This document shows, in pieces, positions 9,859-19,697 of a DNA stretch of 64,000 nt. A program made the position numbers and the translations under genes. Origin of the DNA: Candidatus Altimarinota bacterium (lineage in GTDB: Bacteria; Cyanobacteriota; Cyanobacteriia; Cyanobacteriales; Microcystaceae); contig JAAUUT010000004.1 in NCBI GenBank assembly GCA_012031035.1, positions 35,198 through 99,197 of the forward strand. Direction: 5' to 3'. How positions within the stretch are numbered: position 1 is the first letter of the stretch; each line of letters starts with the position of its first letter. A model generated the notes under the pieces. It made no database searches. It was not told the origin of the DNA and was given only the letters and a program-made list of their open reading frames with translations.

Positions 9859-11193
9859 TTATAAAATTTTCCGTCCTGTCAATATTTGTCTAACTTCTAA
9901 CATGGCAGAATAAGTAGGAAGAATATGTAAGGTTTCATCGGAGGGAGTGCATTCGAGAGCAGAAGCGATCGCTTCTTCTAAATCTTCTGTAACGATTAAG
10001 CGATCGCCATCGATCTGCGTTTGGCTATATTGCAAGCGCAATGCCATATCATAAACGCGATCGCCGCTTACGATTAACGTCCCGCCGGATTCGACTAGCT
10101 TTTCTGTATCTACGTCCCAAATCCAGGAAACATCAGTCCCGTCGGGAATGCGATCGTTTAACACCATTAGTGTAGTAGAAGCCATTCCCCTAGCCTTTAT
10201 TTCATTGACCGTCCGAATAGTTTCGTTCATGCCGACTGGATTTTTAGATAATAAAATTCTGACGTGTTTGCCGTTAACCGTTAATTCTTCAGCCCTACCA
10301 AATGCCGCTTTGAAGTCTTTAATCGTCTCAAAAATATCGTTTGTCTCGATGCCAATTTCTTGAGCGACTAAGCCAGCCGCCAGGGTATTGTATTTGTTAT
10401 AAACGCCGATGAGAATTTGCGGCCAATCCTGGCTGTTAGTTGCCTGTTGACTCTTGCGAAAACTGCATTCAGGACAGTGATAATCGCCCAAATGAGACAA
10501 ATAAACGCCTTTGTATTGCAAAGGATGCCCGCAGCTAGGACAGTAAATCGAGTCTACAGCGTGGGGAATGGCATCGAGATAAAGGGAAGATTCGCTTAAG
10601 CCAAAAAATCGGACTTTTTGGGGTAGCTGTTGTCCTAAATAAGAAAGCGTGGGATCGTCTGCATTGAGGATGACAAAAGTATCTTGAGGAAGGGGCGCGA
10701 TCGCATCTTGCCAGCGTCTGCTAATCGTATCGACTTCTCCATAGCGATCGAGTTGGTCGCGAAACAGGTTTAAGCCTAAGATAAAGCGGGGCTGACATTC
10801 TCGCAGTACAAGAGGTAAGACGTTTTCATCGACTTCTAGGATGGCGAAATCGGCTTGCAATTGACCGATGAGATTGCTATTGCCCAAGAGGGCGGTAATG
10901 AGTCCGTTGAGTAAATTTGCACCCGTTTCGTTATGGGCGACTTTCCAACCTCGATCTTCAAGAATCGATCGCAACAACAACGAGGTTGTGGTTTTGCCAT
11001 TCGTTCCAACTACTAAAATAACGCCTTGTTTGACCTGTTCGCACAACAGCGAGAGTAACTGAGGATGCAGGCGACGGGCGATTTCTCCTGGTAGGACGCT
11101 TGCTGCGCCGAGACGCAACCAACGAACGACCGCAGTGACGGTTTTGGCGACTCCAACGGCTAGGGCTAAACGCAATCTATCTAAAAATTTCAT
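9859..11193 (-). CDS. murT: Mur ligase family protein, lipid II isoglutaminyl synthase subunit MurT
   Basis: MurT works with the glutaminase GatD to amidate the D-Glu of lipid II. The 444-residue protein has the Mur-ligase P-loop GTNGKTTT at 63-70, a four-cysteine zinc ribbon (CPSCG ... CPECS, around 219-243) inserted in the central domain, and the C-terminal DUF1727 domain that contacts GatD. No GatD-like glutamine amidotransferase gene is adjacent here; the next gene downstream is an unrelated exported protein. It is divergent from the AgcS symporter gene with 57 bp between starts, so the promoters must overlap or lie back to back. Confidence 0.85.
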   Translation of the reverse strand: MKFLDRLRLALAVGVAKTVTAVVRWLRLGAASVLPGEIARRLHPQLLSLLCEQVKQGVILVVGTNGKTTTSLLLRSILEDRGWKVAHNETGANLLNGLITALLGNSNLIGQLQADFAILEVDENVLPLVLRECQPRFILGLNLFRDQLDRYGEVDTISRRWQDAIAPLPQDTFVILNADDPTLSYLGQQLPQKVRFFGLSESSLYLDAIPHAVDSIYCPSCGHPLQYKGVYLSHLGDYHCPECSFRKSQQATNSQDWPQILIGVYNKYNTLAAGLVAQEIGIETNDIFETIKDFKAAFGRAEELTVNGKHVRILLSKNPVGMNETIRTVNEIKARGMASTTLMVLNDRIPDGTDVSWIWDVDTEKLVESGGTLIVSGDRVYDMALRLQYSQTQIDGDRLIVTEDLEEAIASALECTPSDETLHILPTYSAMLEVRQILTGRKIL

Positions 11194-11250
11194 AAAATTA
11201 ACAGCAACCCCTGAATTTAACCTAACTTTACAATACGGGAAGTAGTTTTA

Positions 11251-12747
11251 GTGGCAATCTCTTTGGAATCTATTGATGCAGTCTTTTCGGGAATGGTTGC
11301 CGCAACAGAAAAAATCCTTTTCTTTTCTGTAGGTAATATTCCTCTAATTATCCTCTGGATGTTGGCAGGAGGCATTTTTTTTACCTTCCGTACAGGTTTT
11401 ATTAGTATTCGAGGTTTTACTCATGCAGTGCAAATAATCTGTGGCAAGGATGATGCTAGCCATCACGAAGGCGATTTATCTTCCTACCAAGCGCTAGCAA
11501 CAGCGCTATCGGGAAGCGTAGGGTTAGGTAATATTGCGGGAGTTGCGATCGCAATTCAAATGGGAGGGCCGGGTGCTGTTTTTTGGATGACGGTTGCAGC
11601 TTTGTTGGGGATGTCGAGTAAGTTTGTCGAATGCACCTTGGGGATGAAATACCGGACTGTTAATCCCGATGGTAGCTTGGCTGGCGGCCCGATGTATTAT
11701 CTTGCTGGGGGGTTATCGGATCTGGGATTGCCGAAATTAGGCAAGATTCTGGCGCTTTTCTTTGCTTTTTTTGGTATTGGGGCTGCTTTGGGCGGCGGTA
11801 ATATGTTTCAATCCAATCAGGCATTTGCTGCTTTAGCGAATGCGATGCCATTGGCGAGAGATTATGATTGGTTATTTGGGATTTGTGCGGCTTTTTTAGT
11901 TGGATTGGTAATTTTGGGCGGTATAAATCGCATCAGTGCGGTTGCTAGTCGATTAATTCCAACGATGGTGACAATTTATATCGTCGCTTGTTTGTGGGTG
12001 TTGGGAATGAAATTTACCGAGATTCCTAGTGCAATAATGCTTATCCTCGAACGAGGAATGTCTCCTGAAGCATTAACAGGCGGTTTAGTCGGTGCATTAG
12101 TTCAAGGGATTCGCCGCAGTGCCTTTTCTAATAATGCTGGATTGGGATTTGCCGCGATCGCCCATGCAACTGCCAAAATGAAAGAACCCGTTAGAGAGGG
12201 CATTGTGGCTATTCTCGAACCGTTTGTCGATACGGTGGTTATTTGTAATTTAACGGCTTTGGTGGTTATTATTAGCGGGATGTACGGTTCTCAAACCCTA
12301 GAAGTTGGTTCGGGTTCGGAAATTGTTGCTTTAGCGTTTGGAACGGTTATCGATTGGTTTGGATTGTTGTTAACCGTTATTATCTTTCTATTTGCCTTCT
12401 CGACGACGATCGCCTGGAGTTATTATGGAGAACGTTGCTGGGCGTATTTATTCGGCGAATCTAGCGTTGGTATTTTTAAGCTTCTGTTTCTGTTGTGCAT
12501 CTTTGGGGGTGCGGTAGTAAATTTAGGCGCGATCGTTGATTTTAGCGATATGATGTTGCTAGCAACAGCAATTCCTAATCTTATCGGTTGCATTCTTTTA
12601 TCAGGAAAAGTTGTTGTTGATTTACGGAATTATTGGAAATTTGAGCGATTGACTTTGCCGCTTCCCTTAGAACGATCGCAAAGGGAATTTCAAAACTTTG
12701 CAACAACTTCACAAGCGACTATCGACAAAACAATAACCCCTGAATAA
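11251..12747 (+). CDS. Sodium:alanine symporter family protein (AgcS)
   Basis: Sodium-coupled amino-acid carrier, most likely for alanine or glycine, in the inner membrane. The 498 residues contain about ten hydrophobic helices and family motifs such as LATALSGSVGLGNIAGVA in the N-terminal third, GGPGAVFWM, and GIRRSAFSNNAGLGFAAIAHA in the middle. The start is GTG at 11251, preceded by GGGAAG. Length is normal for the family. The exact substrate cannot be read from the sequence. Confidence 0.88.
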   Translation: MAISLESIDAVFSGMVAATEKILFFSVGNIPLIILWMLAGGIFFTFRTGFISIRGFTHAVQIICGKDDASHHEGDLSSYQALATALSGSVGLGNIAGVAIAIQMGGPGAVFWMTVAALLGMSSKFVECTLGMKYRTVNPDGSLAGGPMYYLAGGLSDLGLPKLGKILALFFAFFGIGAALGGGNMFQSNQAFAALANAMPLARDYDWLFGICAAFLVGLVILGGINRISAVASRLIPTMVTIYIVACLWVLGMKFTEIPSAIMLILERGMSPEALTGGLVGALVQGIRRSAFSNNAGLGFAAIAHATAKMKEPVREGIVAILEPFVDTVVICNLTALVVIISGMYGSQTLEVGSGSEIVALAFGTVIDWFGLLLTVIIFLFAFSTTIAWSYYGERCWAYLFGESSVGIFKLLFLLCIFGGAVVNLGAIVDFSDMMLLATAIPNLIGCILLSGKVVVDLRNYWKFERLTLPLPLERSQREFQNFATTSQATIDKTITPE

Positions 12748-12799
12748 GATGGAAACAAAATGCTGATAATTTCCTAAGAAAAGTGCATTCAATTCTCTT

Positions 12800-13757
12800 A
12801 TGGCAACCTTGGCAGCAAAATTGCCTAAATATTCTCTAATTATTCCAATTTATAACGAGCAAGAAACGATTTCAGAAATGTATCGGCGAGTGAGTGCCGT
12901 AATGGATCGTTTAGATGGTGAAACAGAATTAGTTTTAATTAATGATGGCAGTCGCGATAAGTCGCTATCAATGCTGCGAGAGTTACACCAACGAGACAAA
13001 CGTGTCTGTTATCTAAGCTTTGCGCGAAACTTCGGACATCAAATTGCCGTAACTGCGGGACTAAATTTTGTCAGAGGGCAAGTCATTATTATTTTAGATG
13101 CCGATCTTCAAGATCCGCCAGAATTAATCCCCGATATACTTGAAAAATGGCGACAAGGTTATCAAGTAGTTTACGCGCAAAGAACCAAGCGTCGCAAGGA
13201 AAGTTGGTTTAAACGTTTTATGGCGTTTTCCTTTTATCGTCTGCTAAAATCTCTTGCCGATGTCGATATTCCTACCGATACGGGGGGATTTTTGCTTGAT
13301 GGATCGTTCGGTCGTTGATTTGCTCAATCAGATGCCAGAACGCAACCGCTACATTCGAGGATTGAGATCTTGGGTAGGTTTCCAACAAACCGCAATTCAA
13401 TTCGAGCGCGATCCTCGCTTTGCTGGAGAGGTAAAATATACTTTTCGTAAATCATTATCTTTAGCTATTAACAGCCTTGTTTCCTTTTCTAGAGTACCTC
13501 TACGTATCGCTAGTTATATGGGTCTAATTTCGGCAGCTTTTTCGATTGTAATGGCGTGTTTGGTACTGTATTGGCGATTAGTCGAACCAAATTCTCCCGT
13601 GACTGGATTTGCTACGATCGCGATCGCGGTGTTTTTTATCGGATCTGTTCAGCTTATTTGTATTGGGATCTTAGGCGAATATATCGGTCGCATTTATGAA
13701 GAAGTCAAAGGTAGACCGCTTTATACTTTAGCGGAAGTGGGAGGCTTCGATCGATAA
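12800..13757 (+). pseudogene. GT2 polyprenyl-phosphate glycosyltransferase (DPM1/GtrB-like), single-base frameshift
   Basis: Transfers a sugar from a nucleotide sugar to a polyprenyl phosphate carrier. The GT2 domain is clear: [20 protein letters not shown] and the metal-binding DADLQDPPE; the C-terminal third has two membrane helices (about 238-260 and 272-298) as in GtrB/DPM1-type enzymes. The frame is broken at 13282-13287, where six G occur and five would continue [16 protein letters not shown]. Removing one G restores 318 residues. The first frame stops at 13318 and the second continues to 13757. The following membrane glycosyltransferase gene (13870) probably uses the lipid-linked sugar made by this enzyme. 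Confidence 0.85.
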
Positions 13758-13869
13758 GCTAATAAGCGTTTCAATTTCCTATTTTTCAACTAGCTAAATT
13801 TATCTCAATCTCTTTGCTGTTCCCTATTCCTTCTCAATAGGTTAATTATTATTAAGGACGATAAGAAGT

Positions 13870-15972
13870 TTGGTAGAGCAAAAATTATTCCGACAAAAAA
13901 TCGTTATCGATCTTTTTTTACTGACAGGATTAATTCTAGTCACTGCTGCGATCGCGACTCTTTATATATCAAATGAAAAGTTTTTTTACTTTTGGGATTT
14001 TGCACATTATTCTAGCAAGACTAGTGAAGTTGTTGAAAATTTTCGCCAGTCACCGCCTCAAGCAATTAAAATATTTTTCAAGTCTCTTTCAGATGACTAC
14101 AGTCAATTATTTTGTCTGCTTTTAGTTCCCTTTATTTTTGTCTTTGGGGATTCACGAATTGTTTATATTGTTAGTAGCGCTCTCGTCTATATAGTACCAT
14201 TTAGTCTAGTCATGGGAATGCTAGCTACTAAAATTATTCCCGCGCATCCTCGTATTGTTTTTTGGTCAACTGCTTTTTTAACACTATTAATCCCCCCGAC
14301 TTGGCTCTCAACGCTACAGGGATACCCCGATATTGGTGCAGCCGTTCTTATTGGTTTGGCAATTCTTGTTTATCTAAAAGATATAAAACTTAAATTTTGG
14401 TGGCAAACACCGTTGATTGGAGTTTTGTTAGCATTAGCTATTTTATTTCGTCGTCATTTTGCTTATGGTGCAAGAGCTTTTTTGATAGCCATGATTTTGC
14501 AAGGCTTAATAATCTTTGTAATTGAACGACGAAAGTTTTCCAGAAAAGCTTTTAAAAATTTTTGCAGGTATAATATTCTTGTCAGTTTAATTGTTATAAC
14601 TAGCGTAATTATTTTAACAATAGTAGCTCCAAAATTTATAGAAAGAATTATTACTACTGACTATCGTATACTTTATGCTTCATACGAAAGATCGTTAATG
14701 GTTAGTTTTCAGTTTTACGGAAAAGCTTATGGTTTGCTGACTTGGATTTTAACAATTTTAGGATTCTTTGTAGGAATCTTAACTCATGTACTTGTTCGAC
14801 CAGCTAGTTCTTTTATTATTATCTTTGGCGGATTTTCACTAATTCAATGGAGTCTTTTTTCAAGACAACTGGGAGTGCATTATACAAACCATTTTACGTT
14901 TTTTGTTGTTTTAGGGATAGTTTCATTATTTTGGACGATTTGGCTAACGATTCAAGAAAATAAACGCTTATTGATTTTAGTTTTTGGAATTTTACTACTT
15001 TTTATTAATGTTGTAATTGCACTTACTCCTATCCCAATTTCTAATAATTTATCTTCTTTTTTATTCGCAAAAAACAATCCTCCGCTTGTGCGAAAAAATT
15101 ATGATAAGTTTGTGGATTTTATTAAATATCTTCGAGAAATATCAGTTGAAGAAAAAGCTATTTATATTGCTTCTTCTTCAAAAATTTTAAATGACAGCTT
15201 AGTTAGAAAAGCCGAAGAACAATTATATGGAAAAAATAACCGGCAATTAAAAGTTTTAAAAACTCCACATATTGATTCTAGAGACTTTTATCCACTCAAG
15301 GAAATTTTACAATCTCAATATGCGATCGTTGTCAATCCATTTCAACATTTTTTACCAGCTAAAGAACAGGATGTTGTAAAAGTAATTGTAGATGCTTTCG
15401 CCGAAAACTGGAAAATTGCACAAGATTTTAAGCGCTTGCCCCAGCAATTTAAATTAGATAAAAATGTTGTTGCTACTATCTATCAGCGAACTCGTCCAAC
15501 CTCTATACCTACTATCTTAAATACTATCAATCTCATGCAGGAGCGAATTCAACCTCTACCAGGAAAAGAGTCAAATTGGCTAGTTATTGACCAACAAAAT
15601 AAAAGCGAATTTTTATTAAGCAAAAACAAAACAATTAATTTAAAAACGTCATTTGGAAAAAATACAGTGACTTTGCTCTACTTTGGTTTTCTGCCAAAAG
15701 TTATTACTATTAATGGAAACAATCAATATTCAAAGTGTATAGAATTTGAAGAGTTTTCTTTAAAATTAAAAGTTTTAAATAAGGTAGGAAATGTTATTAA
15801 TGCTAAAGAATTGACTTATTCTGCTCGAAACTCTATTGATTTTCCTTTGGAAATTTCGAGTAAAGAAGCAGCTTATTTAATCCTTGAATTTCAAGGTCAT
15901 AATAAGAGTAATAATAAAAGTTATTGTTCTGTACATATCAGAAATCTAGCAGTAGCAAATTCAAAAGAGTAA
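13870..15972 (+). CDS. Multi-pass membrane glycosyltransferase-like protein (GT-C/ArnT-type fold)
   Basis: A 700-residue integral membrane protein with about ten helices in the first 400 residues and a soluble C-terminal part. A helix near residue 10-30 is followed by an acidic loop (FWDFAHY) of the kind seen in GT-C enzymes that use polyprenyl-linked sugars. No specific subfamily is recognisable. It follows the DPM1-like glycosyltransferase by 112 bp in the same direction, a typical pairing of lipid-sugar synthase and membrane transferase. The proposed start is TTG at 13870, after AAGGACGATAAG. The gene is clearly more AT-rich than its neighbours, which hints at acquisition by transfer. Confidence 0.65.
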   Translation: MVEQKLFRQKIVIDLFLLTGLILVTAAIATLYISNEKFFYFWDFAHYSSKTSEVVENFRQSPPQAIKIFFKSLSDDYSQLFCLLLVPFIFVFGDSRIVYIVSSALVYIVPFSLVMGMLATKIIPAHPRIVFWSTAFLTLLIPPTWLSTLQGYPDIGAAVLIGLAILVYLKDIKLKFWWQTPLIGVLLALAILFRRHFAYGARAFLIAMILQGLIIFVIERRKFSRKAFKNFCRYNILVSLIVITSVIILTIVAPKFIERIITTDYRILYASYERSLMVSFQFYGKAYGLLTWILTILGFFVGILTHVLVRPASSFIIIFGGFSLIQWSLFSRQLGVHYTNHFTFFVVLGIVSLFWTIWLTIQENKRLLILVFGILLLFINVVIALTPIPISNNLSSFLFAKNNPPLVRKNYDKFVDFIKYLREISVEEKAIYIASSSKILNDSLVRKAEEQLYGKNNRQLKVLKTPHIDSRDFYPLKEILQSQYAIVVNPFQHFLPAKEQDVVKVIVDAFAENWKIAQDFKRLPQQFKLDKNVVATIYQRTRPTSIPTILNTINLMQERIQPLPGKESNWLVIDQQNKSEFLLSKNKTINLKTSFGKNTVTLLYFGFLPKVITINGNNQYSKCIEFEEFSLKLKVLNKVGNVINAKELTYSARNSIDFPLEISSKEAAYLILEFQGHNKSNNKSYCSVHIRNLAVANSKE

Positions 15973-16074
15973 ATGTCAATACAGTTAACTAAACTGCGAT
16001 AGCGCTACACTTTACTATCGATGTCGTTCGGCATACAGTAAAAATATTGCCGTTTCAGAAAGAGCTACTCATCA

Positions 16075-18165
16075 ATGCGACTGCCAAATCAGCGATGGCG
16101 TATTTCAGATACTAACCCCGAACGTGTCAGTGGACTGGTGGAAAATACCGGACTCTCGCCGCTTTTAGCACAGGTGTTGATTAATCGACAGATTGAAACG
16201 CCAGAACTAGCGCAAGTATATATCAACCCAGAATCTCAACCCCTGCCATCCCCGCTAGAAGAATTTCGAGATTTGGCAATTAGCGTGACGCTACTCGAAG
16301 AAGCGATCGCAACTAACGATAAAATTGCTATCTGCGGCGATTATGATGCCGATGGCATGACCAGTACAGCCTTATTATTACGCGCGCTGCGATACTTGGG
16401 AGCGGATGTAGATTATGCTATTCCCAGTCGCATGAAAGATGGTTATGGCATCAACGTGCGAATTGTTGAAGAATTTGCCAATGCAGGCATAGGAATTATT
16501 CTAACCGTCGATAACGGAATTTCTGCCTACGAACCTGTTGCTAGAGCAGTTGAGTTAGGAATGGGAGTTATTATAACCGATCACCACGATCTCCCAGAAA
16601 AACTACCTCCCGCTCATGCCATTCTCAATCCCAAACTCATCCCAGAATCTTCTCCCTATCGAGGACTCGCAGGAGTCGGCGTTGCCTATATTTTAGCAAT
16701 GACTCTGGCTCAAAATATGGGAGGCTCCCAAGAATTAAGCGATTTATTACTCGAACTCTTTACGCTAGGAACAATTGCAGATCTCGCGCCTTTGGTGGGA
16801 GTTAACCGCCGTTGGTTAAAACGGGGGTTAGGTAAATTACCCAAATCCCAATTGACGGGAGTACAAGAACTCATCAAAGTAGCAGGAGTCCGCGACACGC
16901 AAAAACAGTTAAAACCAGACGATATTGGTTTTAAATTAGGGCCTCGGATCAATGCTGTCGGACGTATTGGCGACCCGCAAATCGTTATCGAATTGCTAAC
17001 GACTGACAATCCCGGACTCGCCTACGGACGCGCGATGCAATGCGAACAACTTAACAGTCAACGTCAAAGATTTTGCGAACAAATTGAAGGAGATGCGATC
17101 GCATTAATTGAAAAAACGCCGATTCCTTGGAAGCGCGATCGCGTTTTAGTAGTCGTTAAAAAAGATTGGCATCATGGCGTTATTGGAATTGTTGCTTCTC
17201 GTTTAGTCGAACGCTACGGCGTTCCAGTTTTTATTGCTACGTATGAAGAAGAAAATCCTTCTGCAATAAGAGGTTCAGCTAGAGGAATCGAAGAATTTAA
17301 TGTTTTTGAAGCTTTAGATTATTGCCGCGATTTATTAGGAAAATTCGGGGGTCATAAAGCGGCGGGTGGCTTTAGTTTACTCGCACAAAACTTAGAAAGT
17401 TTCATTCAAAGATTGAGTGATTTCGCTCATCAATGTCTCAACCCAGAACAACTTAAACCCCTCGTTAAAATTGATACTGAGGCGAATTTCGATCTCTTAA
17501 CTCCCTATCTCTATCAACAAATCGATAGCTTACAACCTTGGGGAATCGGCAATGATTTTCCGATCTTTTGGACTCCTAATATCCGAGTAAAAGAACAGCA
17601 AATTATTGGAAAAAATCATCTCAAACTGACCCTGGCGCAAGATGATAACGATACAGAAATAAAAGCGATCGCGTGGCGTTGGGGAGATTATTATCCATTA
17701 CCGCATCGTGTAGATATTGCTTATAAATTGCAAGAAAATATATGGAATGGAAACAAAAATATTGAATTAGAGTTAGTAGGCATAAGACTATCAAATTCCG
17801 ATGTTGCTGTTAATAGACGCATGAAGGATGAATGTCAGGTTTCAACGTCGGACTTTCGTAAGGGCGTTGGCGTAGCCCTCCCGACGGGAGTACGACTGAA
17901 ACCCCCTACTTTTGACTTCAAAACGCCATACGACGATACAAAAGAAACGATTTTTGAATATCAAGGACGCACCTATGCTTGCAGTTGGCAAGAATCGTCA
18001 AACGAATTGCAAATTAAAAACGATCGCGGCTATATATTAGCCGTAAATAGCCAGAAAAATACAGCTTTATTGGTCAATAACCACGCTTCTTCCCAAGAAA
18101 TCGATATGAGTCAACCTCATTACGCCAAACTCATCGATACTGCATTTGCCGTACTTAATCAGTAG
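16075..18165 (+). CDS. recJ: Single-stranded-DNA-specific exonuclease RecJ
   Basis: 5'-3' ssDNA exonuclease of recombination and mismatch repair. The DHH-family motifs are present: DYDADG (89-94), VDNGIS, DHHD (about 166-169), and the DHHA1 signature GGHKAAGGF. The GPRINAVGRIGDP motif of bacterial RecJ is also clear. At 696 residues it is longer than the E. coli enzyme (577), the extra length being C-terminal, as is usual in cyanobacteria. Around residues 588-612 an in-frame insertion of a mobile repeat is visible (see separate entry). It converges with nurA and so sits beside another DNA-end-processing nuclease gene. Confidence 0.93.
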   Translation: MRLPNQRWRISDTNPERVSGLVENTGLSPLLAQVLINRQIETPELAQVYINPESQPLPSPLEEFRDLAISVTLLEEAIATNDKIAICGDYDADGMTSTALLLRALRYLGADVDYAIPSRMKDGYGINVRIVEEFANAGIGIILTVDNGISAYEPVARAVELGMGVIITDHHDLPEKLPPAHAILNPKLIPESSPYRGLAGVGVAYILAMTLAQNMGGSQELSDLLLELFTLGTIADLAPLVGVNRRWLKRGLGKLPKSQLTGVQELIKVAGVRDTQKQLKPDDIGFKLGPRINAVGRIGDPQIVIELLTTDNPGLAYGRAMQCEQLNSQRQRFCEQIEGDAIALIEKTPIPWKRDRVLVVVKKDWHHGVIGIVASRLVERYGVPVFIATYEEENPSAIRGSARGIEEFNVFEALDYCRDLLGKFGGHKAAGGFSLLAQNLESFIQRLSDFAHQCLNPEQLKPLVKIDTEANFDLLTPYLYQQIDSLQPWGIGNDFPIFWTPNIRVKEQQIIGKNHLKLTLAQDDNDTEIKAIAWRWGDYYPLPHRVDIAYKLQENIWNGNKNIELELVGIRLSNSDVAVNRRMKDECQVSTSDFRKGVGVALPTGVRLKPPTFDFKTPYDDTKETIFEYQGRTYACSWQESSNELQIKNDRGYILAVNSQKNTALLVNNHASSQEIDMSQPHYAKLIDTAFAVLNQ
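17836..17910. repeat. Mobile palindromic repeat inserted in frame in recJ
   Basis: The segment contains GGGCGTTGGCGTAGCCC and CTCCCGACGGGAG, two adjacent hairpins, framed by the inverted arms GGTTTCA and TGAAACC. These strings are typical of small repeats dispersed in cyanobacterial genomes; a related string, GGCGTTAGCGCAGCCCGCCC, occurs at 32027. Inside recJ it remains in frame and would add a stretch starting around SDFRKGVGVALPTG in a non-catalytic C-terminal region. Confidence 0.65.
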
Positions 18166-18286
18166 ATCGAGTACGTGGGCAAAAATTAAAGTTAGAATCT
18201 TCGTAGAGATCGCCTGCTCCAATCGAACATTTAGCTCGATAAATTGAAGATAATCGCTGCAAATATTTTAACTGGTCACTGGTCAC
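18155..18286 (-). CDS. Possible small protein of 43 residues downstream of nurA
   Basis: A short minus-strand frame between nurA and the end of recJ, overlapping the last bases of recJ. From a GTG at 18286 it would encode a 43-residue protein ending FNFCPRTRSTD, with a plausible amphipathic stretch LKYLQRLSSIYRAKC. The composition (mixed charged and aromatic residues, two Cys) looks more protein-like than random. Against it: no clear ribosome-binding site and the N-terminal bases are part of a GTGACCAGTGACCAGT repeat. Not recognised; could be a remnant of a longer gene. Confidence 0.3.
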   Translation of the reverse strand: MTSDQLKYLQRLSSIYRAKCSIGAGDLYEDSNFNFCPRTRSTD

Positions 18287-18290
18287 TAAT

Positions 18291-19487
18291 TTAGGCAATA
18301 CTGCCACGCTTGCGGGTTTCCTTATAAGAAACGCCCACATTTCTCATTCCCGCCCGAATCATCTGTTGTTCTAGTAAAGCAAAAAAACGAGCGCGATCGC
18401 CACCTCTGACAACAGCTTGATTGTGCGCTTCTGCAAGGGCGATAGGATAGCCATATCCTTTATGTACTTGCGCTAAGACAATACTAAGAGATCGATCTAA
18501 TAACTCAACATCTTCTGCAACCCAGGCGGGAATTTCTACGCGAGCAATTTCTGTCCCCACATTAACATGACAAAAATAGACCCTCTGTGCGTCGCCATAC
18601 AAATCGAGAATGCGCGAGGAACTCCGCCATAAAGGGCCTCGCTGTCCTGGTTCTAAAATATATGCCCACAGCGTCGCATCTCTTAAAGGATCGATAACTT
18701 GACAAGGCATCCGCTCCTCTTCAAGATTAGTACAGTTAGCAAGACAATTAGGACTATCGTGAGGACAAGCTTGCAAGCGCATAAAGTTCACTGCTTCCAT
18801 ACTACGGGAAGCGCTAAGATATCCCAACAGGGGAATTTTGGCTTCTCTTAACTGCTTCAACGCTTCAAGAATGGGTAGTAAAATGCGATCGCGTGCTTCT
18901 AAGGGCAATCCATCTAAAAACCAATAAATCAAAGACCCATCCACTAAAGCAATATTGGGGTCGTAATGTGGCCCTGGCGGTTTAACCCAACGACAAGCCA
19001 TTTCTGTAAGCATTTGCATTTCCAAACCGGTACGCCGATGTCCCATCCATTCTTCTGTACGAATCCCCCATTGTTTTGAGACAAACAAATCTTCTGGCTT
19101 GTAATATACTTCGGGCAAACTGTCAAGGAGCGGATGCAAATTTTGTCCGTAATGTAACATCACGCGACCGACATTGATTAAATAACAATAAGCAATTTCG
19201 TGATGAGAAGGAGCAATTTGCGAACCATCAGTTGCAAAAACGCTGTGGCGGTCGGGAGGAGAAGAAATAGTAATGCGAGTATCGAGGGGTTCGACGGGAA
19301 CAGCAACGGAAAAAATCAAGCGATCGCGCCATTTTTGCTGTATTTCTATTAATTCTTCTTGTTTTGCTTGAGTTTCCATTAATAAGACTTGGGCGCGTTC
19401 TAAGCGTTGACGACTTGAAGCAACTTCTTTTTTAAAGTGTTGACTAATTCCAGGAATTTGTCCGGCAAGTTTGGCAAGATCGAGCAT
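18291..19487 (-). CDS. NurA-domain nuclease
   Basis: A 398-residue protein of the NurA family, 5'-3' nucleases that act on DNA ends, in archaea together with HerA. The conserved metal-binding motif appears as FATDGSQ (D87) and a second acidic site as ALVDGSLIYW. A cysteine-rich loop (CPHDSPNCLANC, about 238-249) suggests a bound metal cluster typical of the cyanobacterial branch. No HerA-like ATPase is visible in this window. It starts at the ATG at 19487 and is convergent with recJ. Confidence 0.82.
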   Translation of the reverse strand: MLDLAKLAGQIPGISQHFKKEVASSRQRLERAQVLLMETQAKQEELIEIQQKWRDRLIFSVAVPVEPLDTRITISSPPDRHSVFATDGSQIAPSHHEIAYCYLINVGRVMLHYGQNLHPLLDSLPEVYYKPEDLFVSKQWGIRTEEWMGHRRTGLEMQMLTEMACRWVKPPGPHYDPNIALVDGSLIYWFLDGLPLEARDRILLPILEALKQLREAKIPLLGYLSASRSMEAVNFMRLQACPHDSPNCLANCTNLEEERMPCQVIDPLRDATLWAYILEPGQRGPLWRSSSRILDLYGDAQRVYFCHVNVGTEIARVEIPAWVAEDVELLDRSLSIVLAQVHKGYGYPIALAEAHNQAVVRGGDRARFFALLEQQMIRAGMRNVGVSYKETRKRGSIA

Positions 19488-19697
19488 CGGACGTACGGCG
19501 ATAAATACATTTATTATTCCTTATAGCACTTTTGAGAAAAAACACTTATCTTTATTCTTGAATGTAAATAGCGATCGCGAAGTAGATTAAGCAAGTGCAT
19601 CAAATTAATTTAGGAAAAATTGCTTACAGTGTAAATAAGACAAAATGGGGCATAATTATTATTTCGCTATGATATGGACTCATATTTTTAAATATAG

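Noticed and set aside
19488..19697. NtcA site upstream of pipX
   Set aside because: No GTA-N8-TAC with a properly placed -10 box was found in the 200 bp before pipX.
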